A DNA stretch of 32,387 nucleotides, taken from an alpha proteobacterium HIMB59. Lineage in GTDB: Bacteria > Pseudomonadota > Alphaproteobacteria > HIMB59. The stretch spans positions 1 to 32,387 of the forward strand of contig SGZV01000014.1 of NCBI GenBank assembly GCA_004321805.1, given 5' to 3'. This document shows, piece after piece, positions 25,469-32,387 of this stretch (the first letter of the stretch is position 1; every line of letters starts with the position of its first letter). Below the pieces are notes generated by a model. It did no database searches and was not told the DNA's origin. It saw nothing but the letters and a program-made list of their open reading frames with translations. The position numbers were made by a program, and so were the translations under genes.

Positions 25469-25474
25469 ATTATA
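25469..25474 (-). promoter_or_regulatory. -10 element of the isomerase gene
   Basis: A perfect TATAAT on the minus strand; a start near 25462 gives an 18-nt leader that just holds the GGAGGAGG ribosome site. The -35 position (TTTTTA, 17-bp spacing) is weak. Confidence 0.4.
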
Positions 25475-25480
25475 TAACAA

Positions 25481-25508
25481 TTGAACTAACCTAAAAAGGG
25501 CATATTCT
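25481..25508 (+). promoter_or_regulatory. Candidate promoter of the transketolase-kinase genes
   Basis: TTGAAC (25481-25486) and TATTCT (25503-25508) with 16-bp spacing. Transcription would begin about 5 nt before the ATG at 25520, so the message may be leaderless; no ribosome site is present. Confidence 0.4.
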
Positions 25509-25519
25509 TAATTTTTGAA

Positions 25520-26347
25520 ATGGAACAATCAAAACTTCAAAGAAAATCAATAGAATACAGAAAAACTATTCTAAAAATTATATTTGAGTCAGGAGCAGGA
25601 CATACGGGAGGAAGTCTTTCTTGCATTGACATTTTGAATGTCCTTTACAATTCAGTGATGGATATTACCCCTGAAAACTTTTCATCTTTTGACCGGGATC
25701 ATTTCATTCAAAGCAAAGGTCATTCAGTAGAGGCACTATACACTGTCTTATTGGATTGCGGATTTTATAAAAAGGAAGATCTAGGGACTTTAAATAATTT
25801 TAATTCTCATTTTATTGGTCATCCGACCAAAAAAGTTTTAGGCATAGAACACAACACAGGTGCTCTGGGACATGGTTTATCTGTTGCTGTTGGCATGGCA
25901 TTGGGATTGAAAATGGATCAAAAAAAACATCAAGTTTATGCTCTTCTTGGTGATGGAGAATTATCAGAAGGGTCAGTATGGGAAGCTGCTATGACTGCCT
26001 CAAAATATGAATTAGAAAATTTAACAGCAATCATAGACAGAAATAGATTGCAAATAACTGGAAGCACTGAAGAAGTTAATCCTATTGAACCTTTACAAGA
26101 TAAATTTTTATCTTTTGGCTTTAACGTCATTGAGGTAAAAGGCAATGACATTGCTTCTTTGGTAGAAGTATTTCAAAAACCCAAAAAAGAAAAAAATAAG
26201 CCAAATCTAATTATTGCGAATACTATTAAAGGCGCTGGTATAAGTTTTATGGAAAATCAGGTTTCATGGCATCACAAAGTCCCCTCCCAATCTGAATATG
26301 ACTTAGCGATACATGAATTGAATGAGGCCTTTGAAAATGTCCAATAA
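25520..26347 (+). CDS. Transketolase, N-terminal (ThDP-binding) subunit
   Basis: A 275-residue half-transketolase. Seen: AGHTGGSLS (26-34), SKGH (65-68), NTGALGHGLS (112-121), the ThDP motif GDGE (144-147) with IIDRNRLQ (171-178), and KGAG near the end. It pairs with the next gene (11-bp overlap) to give the complete ThDP enzyme that moves a two-carbon ketol unit between sugar phosphates. Split transketolases are common in bacteria and archaea, often as a second, pathway-specific copy. Followed by an FGGY kinase and divergent from an isomerase, which suggests a dedicated sugar route rather than the central pentose phosphate enzyme. Confidence 0.9.
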   Translation: MEQSKLQRKSIEYRKTILKIIFESGAGHTGGSLSCIDILNVLYNSVMDITPENFSSFDRDHFIQSKGHSVEALYTVLLDCGFYKKEDLGTLNNFNSHFIGHPTKKVLGIEHNTGALGHGLSVAVGMALGLKMDQKKHQVYALLGDGELSEGSVWEAAMTASKYELENLTAIIDRNRLQITGSTEEVNPIEPLQDKFLSFGFNVIEVKGNDIASLVEVFQKPKKEKNKPNLIIANTIKGAGISFMENQVSWHHKVPSQSEYDLAIHELNEAFENVQ

Positions 26348-27281
26348 TATGGGTAAGCCAAATTTGGAGGTTTTTGCAGAAACTTTGCTCAATGAAGCAA
26401 AAAAAAACTCAAAAATATTAGTTACAACCAGTGACTCACGAGGCTCAGGTAAGCTCGTGCCATATAGTAAAGAGCTTCCAGAACAAATTATAGAGGTTGG
26501 GATTGCTGAACAAAACCTTGTTGGTATTAGCGCTGGGTTATCTGCAGCTGGTAAAAAGGTTTTTGCAGTATCACCAGCTAGTTTTTTGACTGCCCGCGCC
26601 TTAGAGCAAATAAAGGGTGATATTGCATACTCTGATCTCCCAGTTTGCCTTGTTGGAATTAGCGCAGGAATAAGCTACGGGCAATTAGGTTCAACGCATC
26701 ATTCAATTCACGATTATGCTGTTTTGCGATGTATTCATAATATGTCCATCGTTGCGCCTGCTGATAACTTCGAAACCATCCAGGCAATTAAGCAAGCTGT
26801 CAATTTTAAGTCTCCTCTCTATTTAAGATTTGGGAAAAAACCAATGCTAGATATTTCTCATGAGAATAAAGATTTTAACATCGGAAAAGCGAAATTTGTA
26901 ACAAAAGGAGAAGATGTCCTTTTAATGGCCACTGGAGAAACTGTCCAGCGTGCCTATCTTGCAGCTCAAATCTTAAGCGAGAAAGATATTCATGCAACTG
27001 TGATTAGCATGCATACAATTAAACCTTTTGATGCTGAAACATTTCTAAGTGAGTCAAGAAAATCAAAAGTTATTTTAAGTATTGAGGAGCATAGTATTCA
27101 CGGTGGGCTTGGTGAACAATGTGCAAGCATACTTGCGCAAAATGACATCAAAACAAATTTTAAAATTCTTGGAATTCCTGATGAATATATGATCAATGGC
27201 ACCCAGTCTGATGTTTTAGACTATTATGAAATGAGTCCAGAAAAAATATCTAAAACTGTACTAACTTTGTTATCTAAATGA
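26337..27281 (+). CDS. Transketolase, C-terminal subunit
   Basis: A 314-residue second half with the pyrimidine-binding domain (DSRGSG near 25-30, the E-V-G-I-A-E-Q-N block with the ThDP-activating Glu, G-S-T-H-H near 120) and the transketolase C domain (LMATGETVQ, then E-E-H-S-I-H-G-G-L-G). Three ATGs are possible: 26322, 26337 and 26349. 26337 is preferred because GAGG lies eight bases before it, but 26349, just past the upstream stop, is nearly as good. Its end overlaps the kinase start by 4 bp (ATGA). Confidence 0.88.
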   Translation: MSNNMGKPNLEVFAETLLNEAKKNSKILVTTSDSRGSGKLVPYSKELPEQIIEVGIAEQNLVGISAGLSAAGKKVFAVSPASFLTARALEQIKGDIAYSDLPVCLVGISAGISYGQLGSTHHSIHDYAVLRCIHNMSIVAPADNFETIQAIKQAVNFKSPLYLRFGKKPMLDISHENKDFNIGKAKFVTKGEDVLLMATGETVQRAYLAAQILSEKDIHATVISMHTIKPFDAETFLSESRKSKVILSIEEHSIHGGLGEQCASILAQNDIKTNFKILGIPDEYMINGTQSDVLDYYEMSPEKISKTVLTLLSK

Positions 27282-28744
27282 GCTATATCTCTTTTGACTC
27301 CAGTACTTCATCAACAACGGTTGTAGTGTTTGATGATAATTTAAATGTTGTCAAAAGATTTCAAAAAGAACATAAACAAATTTATACACCCGAAGGATAC
27401 GTTGAGCATGATCTGAGTGAAATTTATGAAAATTTAATTGAGCTCATGGGGCAAGTGTCAAAAATAGTCCCTGATCCAAAATTTATTAGTTTCACCAATC
27501 AAAGAGAAACCTTTACCTTATTTGATAAGCTGACAGGCAAACCTGTTAGAAATGCAGTTGTTTGGCAATGCACTAGAGGACAAGAAATTTGTAAAAAAAT
27601 ACAGGCAAATCAAAGCCTGTCAGACTTAATTGTCAACAAAACAGGGCTTAAAGTAAATTCGTTTTTTTCAGCAAGTAAGCTCAAATGGGTAATTGAAAAT
27701 GAAACCCATATTAAAAATCAACTAGAAAATGGGGATATTTTATTTGGCACTTTAGATACTTACCTAATCTATCGTCTTACTAAGTGCAAAGAGTATGTGA
27801 CAGATACAACAAATGCATCTCGAACTTTGTTATTCAATTGTATTGAAAATAAATGGGATCCTGAACTTTTTTCTGCATTTGAAATTAAAAAAATTGCTTT
27901 TGCAGAAGTAAAACCAAGCGCTAGCGATTTTGGTGTAAGTAATTTTGAGGATAGTTTTTCAAAAAATATTCCTATAACAGGAGTTGCTGGAGATGCTCAA
28001 GCATCTTTTTTTGCAAACTTATGTTTTAATCCTGGTGATACAAAAATTACAACTGGTACAGGTTTTAATATCCAAACAAATATTGGAACTGGATTTGTAA
28101 CAAACAATAGCTCATTCACTACACTCGCCTTCACCCATGAAAATGAAAATTTTTACTCTCTCGAGTGTCTAAGCTCTGTTGCCGGTGCAACAATATCTTG
28201 GTTAAAAAATAATTTACAATTAATTCAATCTGCTGATGAAAGTGAAACTCTATCTAAGCTAGTCACAGATACAGGTGGTGTTTCTCTTATTCCTGCTTTT
28301 ACCGGACTAGGCCCCCCTTATTGGAAAGAAAATGCTCGAGCTACATTTTTAGGAATAAACGCATCCACCAATAAAAATCATCTTGTGCGAGCTGCATTAG
28401 AGTCAATAGCTTTTCAAATAGTTGTATACCTAGAGTCTCTTAAGGAAGATGATAATCTTGAACTCAATACGATTATTGTTGATGGAGGGTTGATCAAAAA
28501 TCAATTGTTTCTTCAAATGATTGCCGATCTTTTAAAAATTGAGGTTAAGGTTCCGATTATTGAAGATATGTCATTATATGGAGCCTTGCTGTTCGGTATT
28601 CAAAAACAAAAAAAAATATCAAATTTACAAGAGCTTAATATTTTTGCTGTTGAACAAATTACCCTTCAATATCTTGATAATCCCAACCTTAGTGGATCCT
28701 ATCAAAATTGGAAAAAACTTATTGATAAACATTTTATTCAATAG
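27278..28744 (+). CDS. FGGY-family carbohydrate kinase, glycerol-kinase-like
   Basis: A full-length 488-residue kinase: DSSTSSTTVVVFD near the start, NQRET with Arg76-Glu77, VVWQC with Trp96, FGTLDTYLIYRLT (156-168), TDTTNASRTLLF (175-186), VAGDAQ with Asp239, TGTGFN (259-264), and GPPYWKENAR. Overall closest to GlpK. Yet three residues aligned with the GlpK glycerol pocket differ (Tyr135 to Phe130, Gln246 to Ala240, Phe270 to Asn263), so a ketose or other polyol is more likely than glycerol. It overlaps the transketolase gene by 4 bp. It would phosphorylate the isomerase product and feed the transketolase. Confidence 0.85.
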   Translation: MSYISFDSSTSSTTVVVFDDNLNVVKRFQKEHKQIYTPEGYVEHDLSEIYENLIELMGQVSKIVPDPKFISFTNQRETFTLFDKLTGKPVRNAVVWQCTRGQEICKKIQANQSLSDLIVNKTGLKVNSFFSASKLKWVIENETHIKNQLENGDILFGTLDTYLIYRLTKCKEYVTDTTNASRTLLFNCIENKWDPELFSAFEIKKIAFAEVKPSASDFGVSNFEDSFSKNIPITGVAGDAQASFFANLCFNPGDTKITTGTGFNIQTNIGTGFVTNNSSFTTLAFTHENENFYSLECLSSVAGATISWLKNNLQLIQSADESETLSKLVTDTGGVSLIPAFTGLGPPYWKENARATFLGINASTNKNHLVRAALESIAFQIVVYLESLKEDDNLELNTIIVDGGLIKNQLFLQMIADLLKIEVKVPIIEDMSLYGALLFGIQKQKKISNLQELNIFAVEQITLQYLDNPNLSGSYQNWKKLIDKHFIQ

Positions 28745-28810
28745 ATCTTATAAAAAGCCATTTTCTTTAAAACTTACGTAGTGAATACAAGAAAAAAATT
28801 AAATTATTTA

Positions 28811-28840
28811 TTGCATTAAATTTAGATTTTAAGCTATTCT
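28811..28840 (+). promoter_or_regulatory. Candidate frcB promoter
   Basis: TTGCAT (28811-28816) and TATTCT (28835-28840), 18-bp spacing, in the 122-bp gap after the kinase gene. Start near 28847 leaves about 20 nt containing a perfect AGGAGG (28856-28861). The rest of the gap shows no terminator. Confidence 0.4.
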
Positions 28841-28866
28841 AGAATTGATTATAGAAGGAGGATACT

Positions 28867-29901
28867 ATGAGAAAAATATCTCTAGTACTGGCGTCAATTA
28901 TGGCTGTGGCATTTACTTTTGCCACTCTACCTGCAAAAGCAGGAAGTCATGCAATTGAGGCTTGTTTAATTACTAAAACTGATATCAACCCGTTCTTTGT
29001 TAAAATGAAAGAAGGTGCTGAAGCACGTGCAAATGAACTTGGTGTTAAATTATCATTCTTTGCGGGTAAAATTGATGGTGACCACGAAACTCAAGTGAGA
29101 GCTGTTGAAACTTGTATTGCTTCAGGAGCAAAAGGTATTTTAATTGCTGCTTCTGACACAAAAGCGATCGTACCTGTTCTTAAAAATGCACAAGATAACG
29201 GTCTTCTAGTTATTGCGCTAGATACTCCGCTTGAGCCAATTACTGCTGCAGACTCTACTTTTGCAACAGATAACTTTAAAGCCGGTGAACTAGGTGGTGC
29301 TTGGGTTGCTGCAAAATTAGGTGCAGATGCTGCAAATGCAAAAATTGCAATGTTAGATCTTAATGAAAGTCAGCCATCTGTTGGTGTTCTTAGAGACCAA
29401 GGCTTCTTAACTGGTTTTGGTATTGATGTAAAAGATGTATCAAGATGGGGTGATGAAGATGACCCACGTATCATTTGTAACGAAGTTACTAATGGTAATG
29501 AAGAAGGTGGAAGAACCGCAATGGAAAAATGTCTACAAAGAGATCAAGACATTAATGTTGTATACACAATCAATGAGCCAGCTGCTGTAGGTGCTTATGA
29601 AGCGCTTAAGGCGATTGGTAAGGATGATGGTAGTGTTCTTATCGCTTCAGTTGACGGTGGTTGCCCTGGTGTAGCTGACGTTGAAAGAGGTATTATTGGA
29701 GCAACATCACAGCAGTATCCATTATTAATGGCTTCTCTTGGTGTAGAGGCTATTAAAGCTTGGGCTGAAAATGGTACAAAGCCTGAAAATACTCCAGGAC
29801 TTGATTTCTATAACACAGGTGTGAACCTTGTTACAGATAATGCAGCTGCTGGTGTAGAGTCTATTAGTGTCAAAGAAGGCATGGATAGATGTTGGGGTTA
29901 A
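28867..29901 (+). CDS. frcB: Periplasmic fructose-type sugar-binding protein
   Basis: A 344-residue binding protein with a standard signal peptide (cleavage likely after P-A-K-A at residue 25). The mature start matches the FrcB class closely: [19 protein letters not shown], then [22 protein letters not shown] and [10 protein letters not shown] with FATDNFKAG. This class captures fructose, and also mannose or ribose in Sinorhizobium. AGGAGG precedes the ATG by five bases. First of frcBCA; a hairpin separates it from frcC. The call rests on strong family likeness and operon order; ligand range is not proven. Confidence 0.9.
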   Translation: MRKISLVLASIMAVAFTFATLPAKAGSHAIEACLITKTDINPFFVKMKEGAEARANELGVKLSFFAGKIDGDHETQVRAVETCIASGAKGILIAASDTKAIVPVLKNAQDNGLLVIALDTPLEPITAADSTFATDNFKAGELGGAWVAAKLGADAANAKIAMLDLNESQPSVGVLRDQGFLTGFGIDVKDVSRWGDEDDPRIICNEVTNGNEEGGRTAMEKCLQRDQDINVVYTINEPAAVGAYEALKAIGKDDGSVLIASVDGGCPGVADVERGIIGATSQQYPLLMASLGVEAIKAWAENGTKPENTPGLDFYNTGVNLVTDNAAAGVESISVKEGMDRCWG

Positions 29902-29919
29902 TCCAATAAATAATTATTT

Positions 29920-29945
29920 TCAGGGCAGATTAAATTCTGCCCTGA
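29920..29945 (+). promoter_or_regulatory. Intercistronic hairpin between frcB and frcC
   Basis: A perfect 10-bp stem (TCAGGGCAGA at 29920-29929, its complement at 29936-29945) with a 6-nt loop, 18 bp after the frcB stop and without a U-run. It matches the hairpins in the other two transporter operons in place and size. Confidence 0.7.
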
Positions 29946-29961
29946 TATCTAGAAGTATTTA

Positions 29962-31056
29962 ATGAATAAAATATCTGAAGACATCTCAAAGGATCTTAAA
30001 GACCAACCTAAATTCTCAGGTGACATTGGCTCGAAAGATCAGGATCACCATTCGTTTGAATTAGGTGAACAAACAACATTAAAAAAAATTCAACATTTCC
30101 TTCATGGAAATCCTACTATCGTACCAGTAATTATCTTAATCCTAAGTGTAATAGGTTTTGGTTTTATAGCTGGTGGAAAATTTTTCTCTGCTTTTAATTT
30201 ATCATTAATTGTTCAACAAGTTACGATTGTTGGTATTTTAGCCTCTGCTCAAACTTTAATTATATTGACTGCTGGTATTGATTTAAGTGTTGCGGCTATG
30301 ATGGTACTAGCATCAGTTTTCATGGGAAAACTTTCTGTCGAAATGGGTGTGCCTACCCTTCCTGCTATTATGGTTGGAATGATCTCAGGAGTAGCAACAG
30401 GTGCCTTTAATGGATTACTTGTTACTAGACTACGTCTTCCACCATTTATTGTAACTTTAGGAACATGGAATATTTTTTTCGCTTTGGTAATTTTCTTCAC
30501 AGGTTCTCAATCAATTAGAAGTTCAGATATTGAAATCAATGCTCCTCTTCTTCATTTTTGGGGTGAGAGAATAAACTTAGGTGGTTTTGTATTTACCTAT
30601 GGTGCCTTTCTTATGATTGGCATATTTGTCTTTTTATGGTTTTTACTAAATAAAACTGCATGGGGTCGTCATGTATATGCAATCGGCGATGATAAAGATG
30701 CAGCAGAACTCTCTGGAATTAGAACCGATCGGATGCTTGTATCAATTTACGCTGTAGCTGGATTAGTTGTTGCTATCGGGGCATGGGTGTCTATTGGTCG
30801 AGTGGGATCTGTTTCTCCAACTAGTTTTTATGAAGGTAACCTTGACTCAATAACAGCAGTTGTGATTGGAGGAACCTCCCTATTTGGAGGTCGAGGAACA
30901 ATTATAGGTTCCCTTTTTGGAGCATTAATTGTTGGTGTCTTTAGCTCTGGATTATCCATTGCAGGTTTAGATGTTTTATGGCAAAGATTTGCCTTAGGCT
31001 GTCTTATTATTATAGCTGTTGGTATAGACCAGTGGATTAGAAAGGTATCTAACTAA
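29962..31056 (+). CDS. frcC: Fructose-type ABC transporter permease
   Basis: A 364-residue RbsC-type permease. A polar 45-residue cytoplasmic N-terminus precedes about 8-10 membrane segments. Marks: LTAGIDLSVAAMM, PPFIVTLGTWNIFFAL, WGRHVYAIGDDKDAAELSGI (coupling region) and GGTSLFGGRGTIIGS near the end. It abuts frcA: the two overlap by one base (TAATG). It forms the membrane channel of the FrcBCA importer, probably as a homodimer with two FrcA. Confidence 0.9.
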   Translation: MNKISEDISKDLKDQPKFSGDIGSKDQDHHSFELGEQTTLKKIQHFLHGNPTIVPVIILILSVIGFGFIAGGKFFSAFNLSLIVQQVTIVGILASAQTLIILTAGIDLSVAAMMVLASVFMGKLSVEMGVPTLPAIMVGMISGVATGAFNGLLVTRLRLPPFIVTLGTWNIFFALVIFFTGSQSIRSSDIEINAPLLHFWGERINLGGFVFTYGAFLMIGIFVFLWFLLNKTAWGRHVYAIGDDKDAAELSGIRTDRMLVSIYAVAGLVVAIGAWVSIGRVGSVSPTSFYEGNLDSITAVVIGGTSLFGGRGTIIGSLFGALIVGVFSSGLSIAGLDVLWQRFALGCLIIIAVGIDQWIRKVSN

Positions 31057-31820
31057 TGGAACCAATTTTAGTAGCTAAAAATTTATCAAAAAAGTATGGA
31101 AAAGTTGTTGCACTAGATAATGCCAATTTAGAACTCTATCCTGGTGAGGTTCTAGGAGTAATTGGTGATAATGGGGCGGGAAAATCCACACTTATTAAGG
31201 TGCTTTGTGGAGCTGTAGTTCCTGATAATGGAGAAATTCTATTAGATGGAAAACCTGTAAGCTTTACATCTCCTATCGAAGCTAGAACGCTTGGGATTGA
31301 AACGGTTTATCAAAACTTGGCCCTCTCTCCTGCTCTTTCAATCACTGATAATATGTTTTTAGGTCGAGAAATTCGCCAAAAGGGTTTTATGGGTAAATTC
31401 TTACGATTTCTTGATAAAAAAGCTATGGCAGAAGAGGCGAGAAAAAGACTTTCGGAGTTAGGGCTTTTGACTATTCAAAATATTAATCAATTAGTAGAAA
31501 CTCTCTCTGGTGGCCAAAGACAAGGTGTGGCTGTTGCCAGAGCTACTTCTTTTGGAACTAAATTAGTTATCATGGACGAACCTACAGCGGCTTTAGGTGT
31601 CAAAGAAAGTAGAAGAGTGTTAGAATTAATTGGTGAAGTAAGAGCAAGAGGGATACCTATTATTCTTATATCTCATAACATGCCTCATGTTTTTGAAGTT
31701 GCTGATAGAATTCACGTTCATCGATTAGGTACGAGACTATGTGTGATTGATCCAAAAAAATATGAAATGTCAGATGCTGTAGCATTCATGACAGGTGCTA
31801 AAGAGCCTCCTAAAGATTAA
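31056..31820 (+). CDS. frcA: Fructose-type ABC transporter ATP-binding protein
   Basis: A 254-residue single-domain ATPase: Walker A GDNGAGKST, YQNLALSPALS, signature LSGGQRQGVAVAR, Walker B LVIMDEPTAALG, switch His in LISHNMPHVFEVADR. The FrcA class normally has this single-domain build. The stop overlaps the stop of the convergent frcK-like gene by 4 bp, so transcription must read into the opposite gene or end within it. Confidence 0.92.
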   Translation: MEPILVAKNLSKKYGKVVALDNANLELYPGEVLGVIGDNGAGKSTLIKVLCGAVVPDNGEILLDGKPVSFTSPIEARTLGIETVYQNLALSPALSITDNMFLGREIRQKGFMGKFLRFLDKKAMAEEARKRLSELGLLTIQNINQLVETLSGGQRQGVAVARATSFGTKLVIMDEPTAALGVKESRRVLELIGEVRARGIPIILISHNMPHVFEVADRIHVHRLGTRLCVIDPKKYEMSDAVAFMTGAKEPPKD

Positions 31821-32387
31821 TTTAATAAAATATAATCAGCTTCAATACTATTTTTTAAAACATTAATCCCATTGGGCAAATCATTTTCATAAACTTTTTT
31901 ATCAATTTCTTCTTTAGGCAAATTAAAATTTTCCCATCGTTCAATTAATCTTTTCTCTAAAATTTTTTCATCACAGTTAATCATAATTGTAGAATTAAAA
32001 AATTTATGTAATTCTTTCCAAGGATATGAGTTTAAAAGAATATAATTACCCTCCACTAAAATAACTTTAGAGTTTTTAGAAATTATAACTGCTGAAGATC
32101 TTGATAACTCTAAAGAACGATCAAAAATTGGAATAACAACCTCATCTTCTTTTTGCAATCTAGATACAAAATTTATTAAACCCATAACATCAAAAGTTTC
32201 TGGTGATCCTTTTTTTAAAAGAAGATTTTTATCTTTTAAAATTTGATCATCATAATGAAAACCGTCCATTTGAAGAACACTAGATTGAATTCCTTTAACG
32301 TTAAGATCTTTGACAAATTTTTCTGATATTGTACTTTTTCCAGAGGCAGGTGGCCCAGAAAGAGCAATAAAATAACGATTTTTAACG
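31817..32387 (-). CDS. frcK: FrcK-like P-loop sugar/nucleoside kinase, N-terminus off window
   Basis: The frame is open from the stop at 31817 to the right edge (190 residues). The Walker A GPPASGKST lies just inside the edge, before the internal MDGFHYDD, so only a short N-terminus is missing. Family marks: MDGFHYDDQIL, KKGSPETFDV, PIFDRSLE, VILVEGNYILL and a D-E-x-x-x-x-R-L-I-x-R-W lid. This is the phosphoribulokinase/uridine-kinase superfamily, subgroup of the FrcK found in the frcBCAK operon of Sinorhizobium. Here it is convergent with frcA rather than co-transcribed. Substrate (fructose or another sugar) is unproven. Confidence 0.82.
   Translation of the reverse strand, partial: VKNRYFIALSGPPASGKSTISEKFVKDLNVKGIQSSVLQMDGFHYDDQILKDKNLLLKKGSPETFDVMGLINFVSRLQKEDEVVIPIFDRSLELSRSSAVIISKNSKVILVEGNYILLNSYPWKELHKFFNSTIMINCDEKILEKRLIERWENFNLPKEEIDKKVYENDLPNGINVLKNSIEADYILLN

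Noticed and set aside
25445-25480. Longer start for the isomerase
   Set aside because: Would overlap the TATAAT element and has no ribosome site; GGAGGAGG sits before 25444.
25520-28744. Sulfoquinovose transketolase pathway
   Set aside because: Split transketolase and isomerase would fit, but no sulfoquinovosidase, sulfo-sugar dehydrogenase or sulfonate exporter is present.
1-32387. CRISPR, tRNA, rRNA, insertion sequence or prophage
   Set aside because: No regularly spaced repeats, cloverleaf structures, transposase or integrase motifs were found on either strand.

Overview
The window is a dense, AT-rich, bacterial carbohydrate-uptake and catabolism region. Twenty-seven protein genes fill it with almost no intergenic space, and many junctions overlap by 1-13 bp. 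Protein families (FrcBCA plus an FrcK-like kinase, IolB/C/E/G, RbsB/RbsC/RbsA-type importers) and the AT-rich, streamlined layout suggest a free-living marine alphaproteobacterium, perhaps of the HIMB59/AEGEAN-169 or SAR11-like type. That placement is inference; no rRNA or other phylogenetic marker is present.

Region 1 (1-14994, all minus strand) reads as one long operon. From its promoter end it encodes a periplasmic sugar-binding protein, a two-domain ABC ATPase, two different permeases, a short-chain dehydrogenase, a divergent M24 pita-bread protein, an acetoin/pyruvate-dehydrogenase-like E1 alpha and beta, a free-standing 75-residue lipoyl domain, a GabD-like aldehyde dehydrogenase, a Gfo/Idh/MocA dehydrogenase, IolC, IolB, a class II aldolase (IolJ-like) and a galactose mutarotase that runs off the left edge. 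No E2 or E3 accompanies the E1/lipoyl genes. IolD and IolA are also missing from the window.

Region 2 (15113-16798, plus) holds the only recognisable regulator, divergent from the operon. It is a MarR-like winged helix fused to a complete, cytoplasmic family-1 solute-binding-protein domain. This is the most unusual gene here. Two palindromes lie in the shared 118-bp divergent region.

Region 3 (16799-20516) has a second SDR and IolE on the minus strand, and divergent IolG plus an HpcH/HpaI aldolase on the plus strand. With IolB, IolC and the aldolase of region 1 this gives most of a myo-inositol pathway.

Region 4 (20518-23895, minus) is a second sugar importer (binding protein, permease, single-domain ATPase). 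Its permease carries a large extra loop. Adjacent iolE/iolG make inositol a plausible substrate.

Region 5 (24041-32387) has an L-fucose/L-arabinose-isomerase-family enzyme (minus), divergent from a split transketolase and an FGGY kinase. Together they form an isomerase-kinase-transketolase module. These are followed by FrcBCA (plus) and a convergent FrcK-like P-loop kinase cut by the right edge. In all three transporter operons a GC-rich hairpin without a U-tract sits just downstream of the binding-protein gene, probably setting high binding-protein expression. No tRNA, rRNA, CRISPR array, insertion sequence or gene-free stretch longer than 150 bp was seen.
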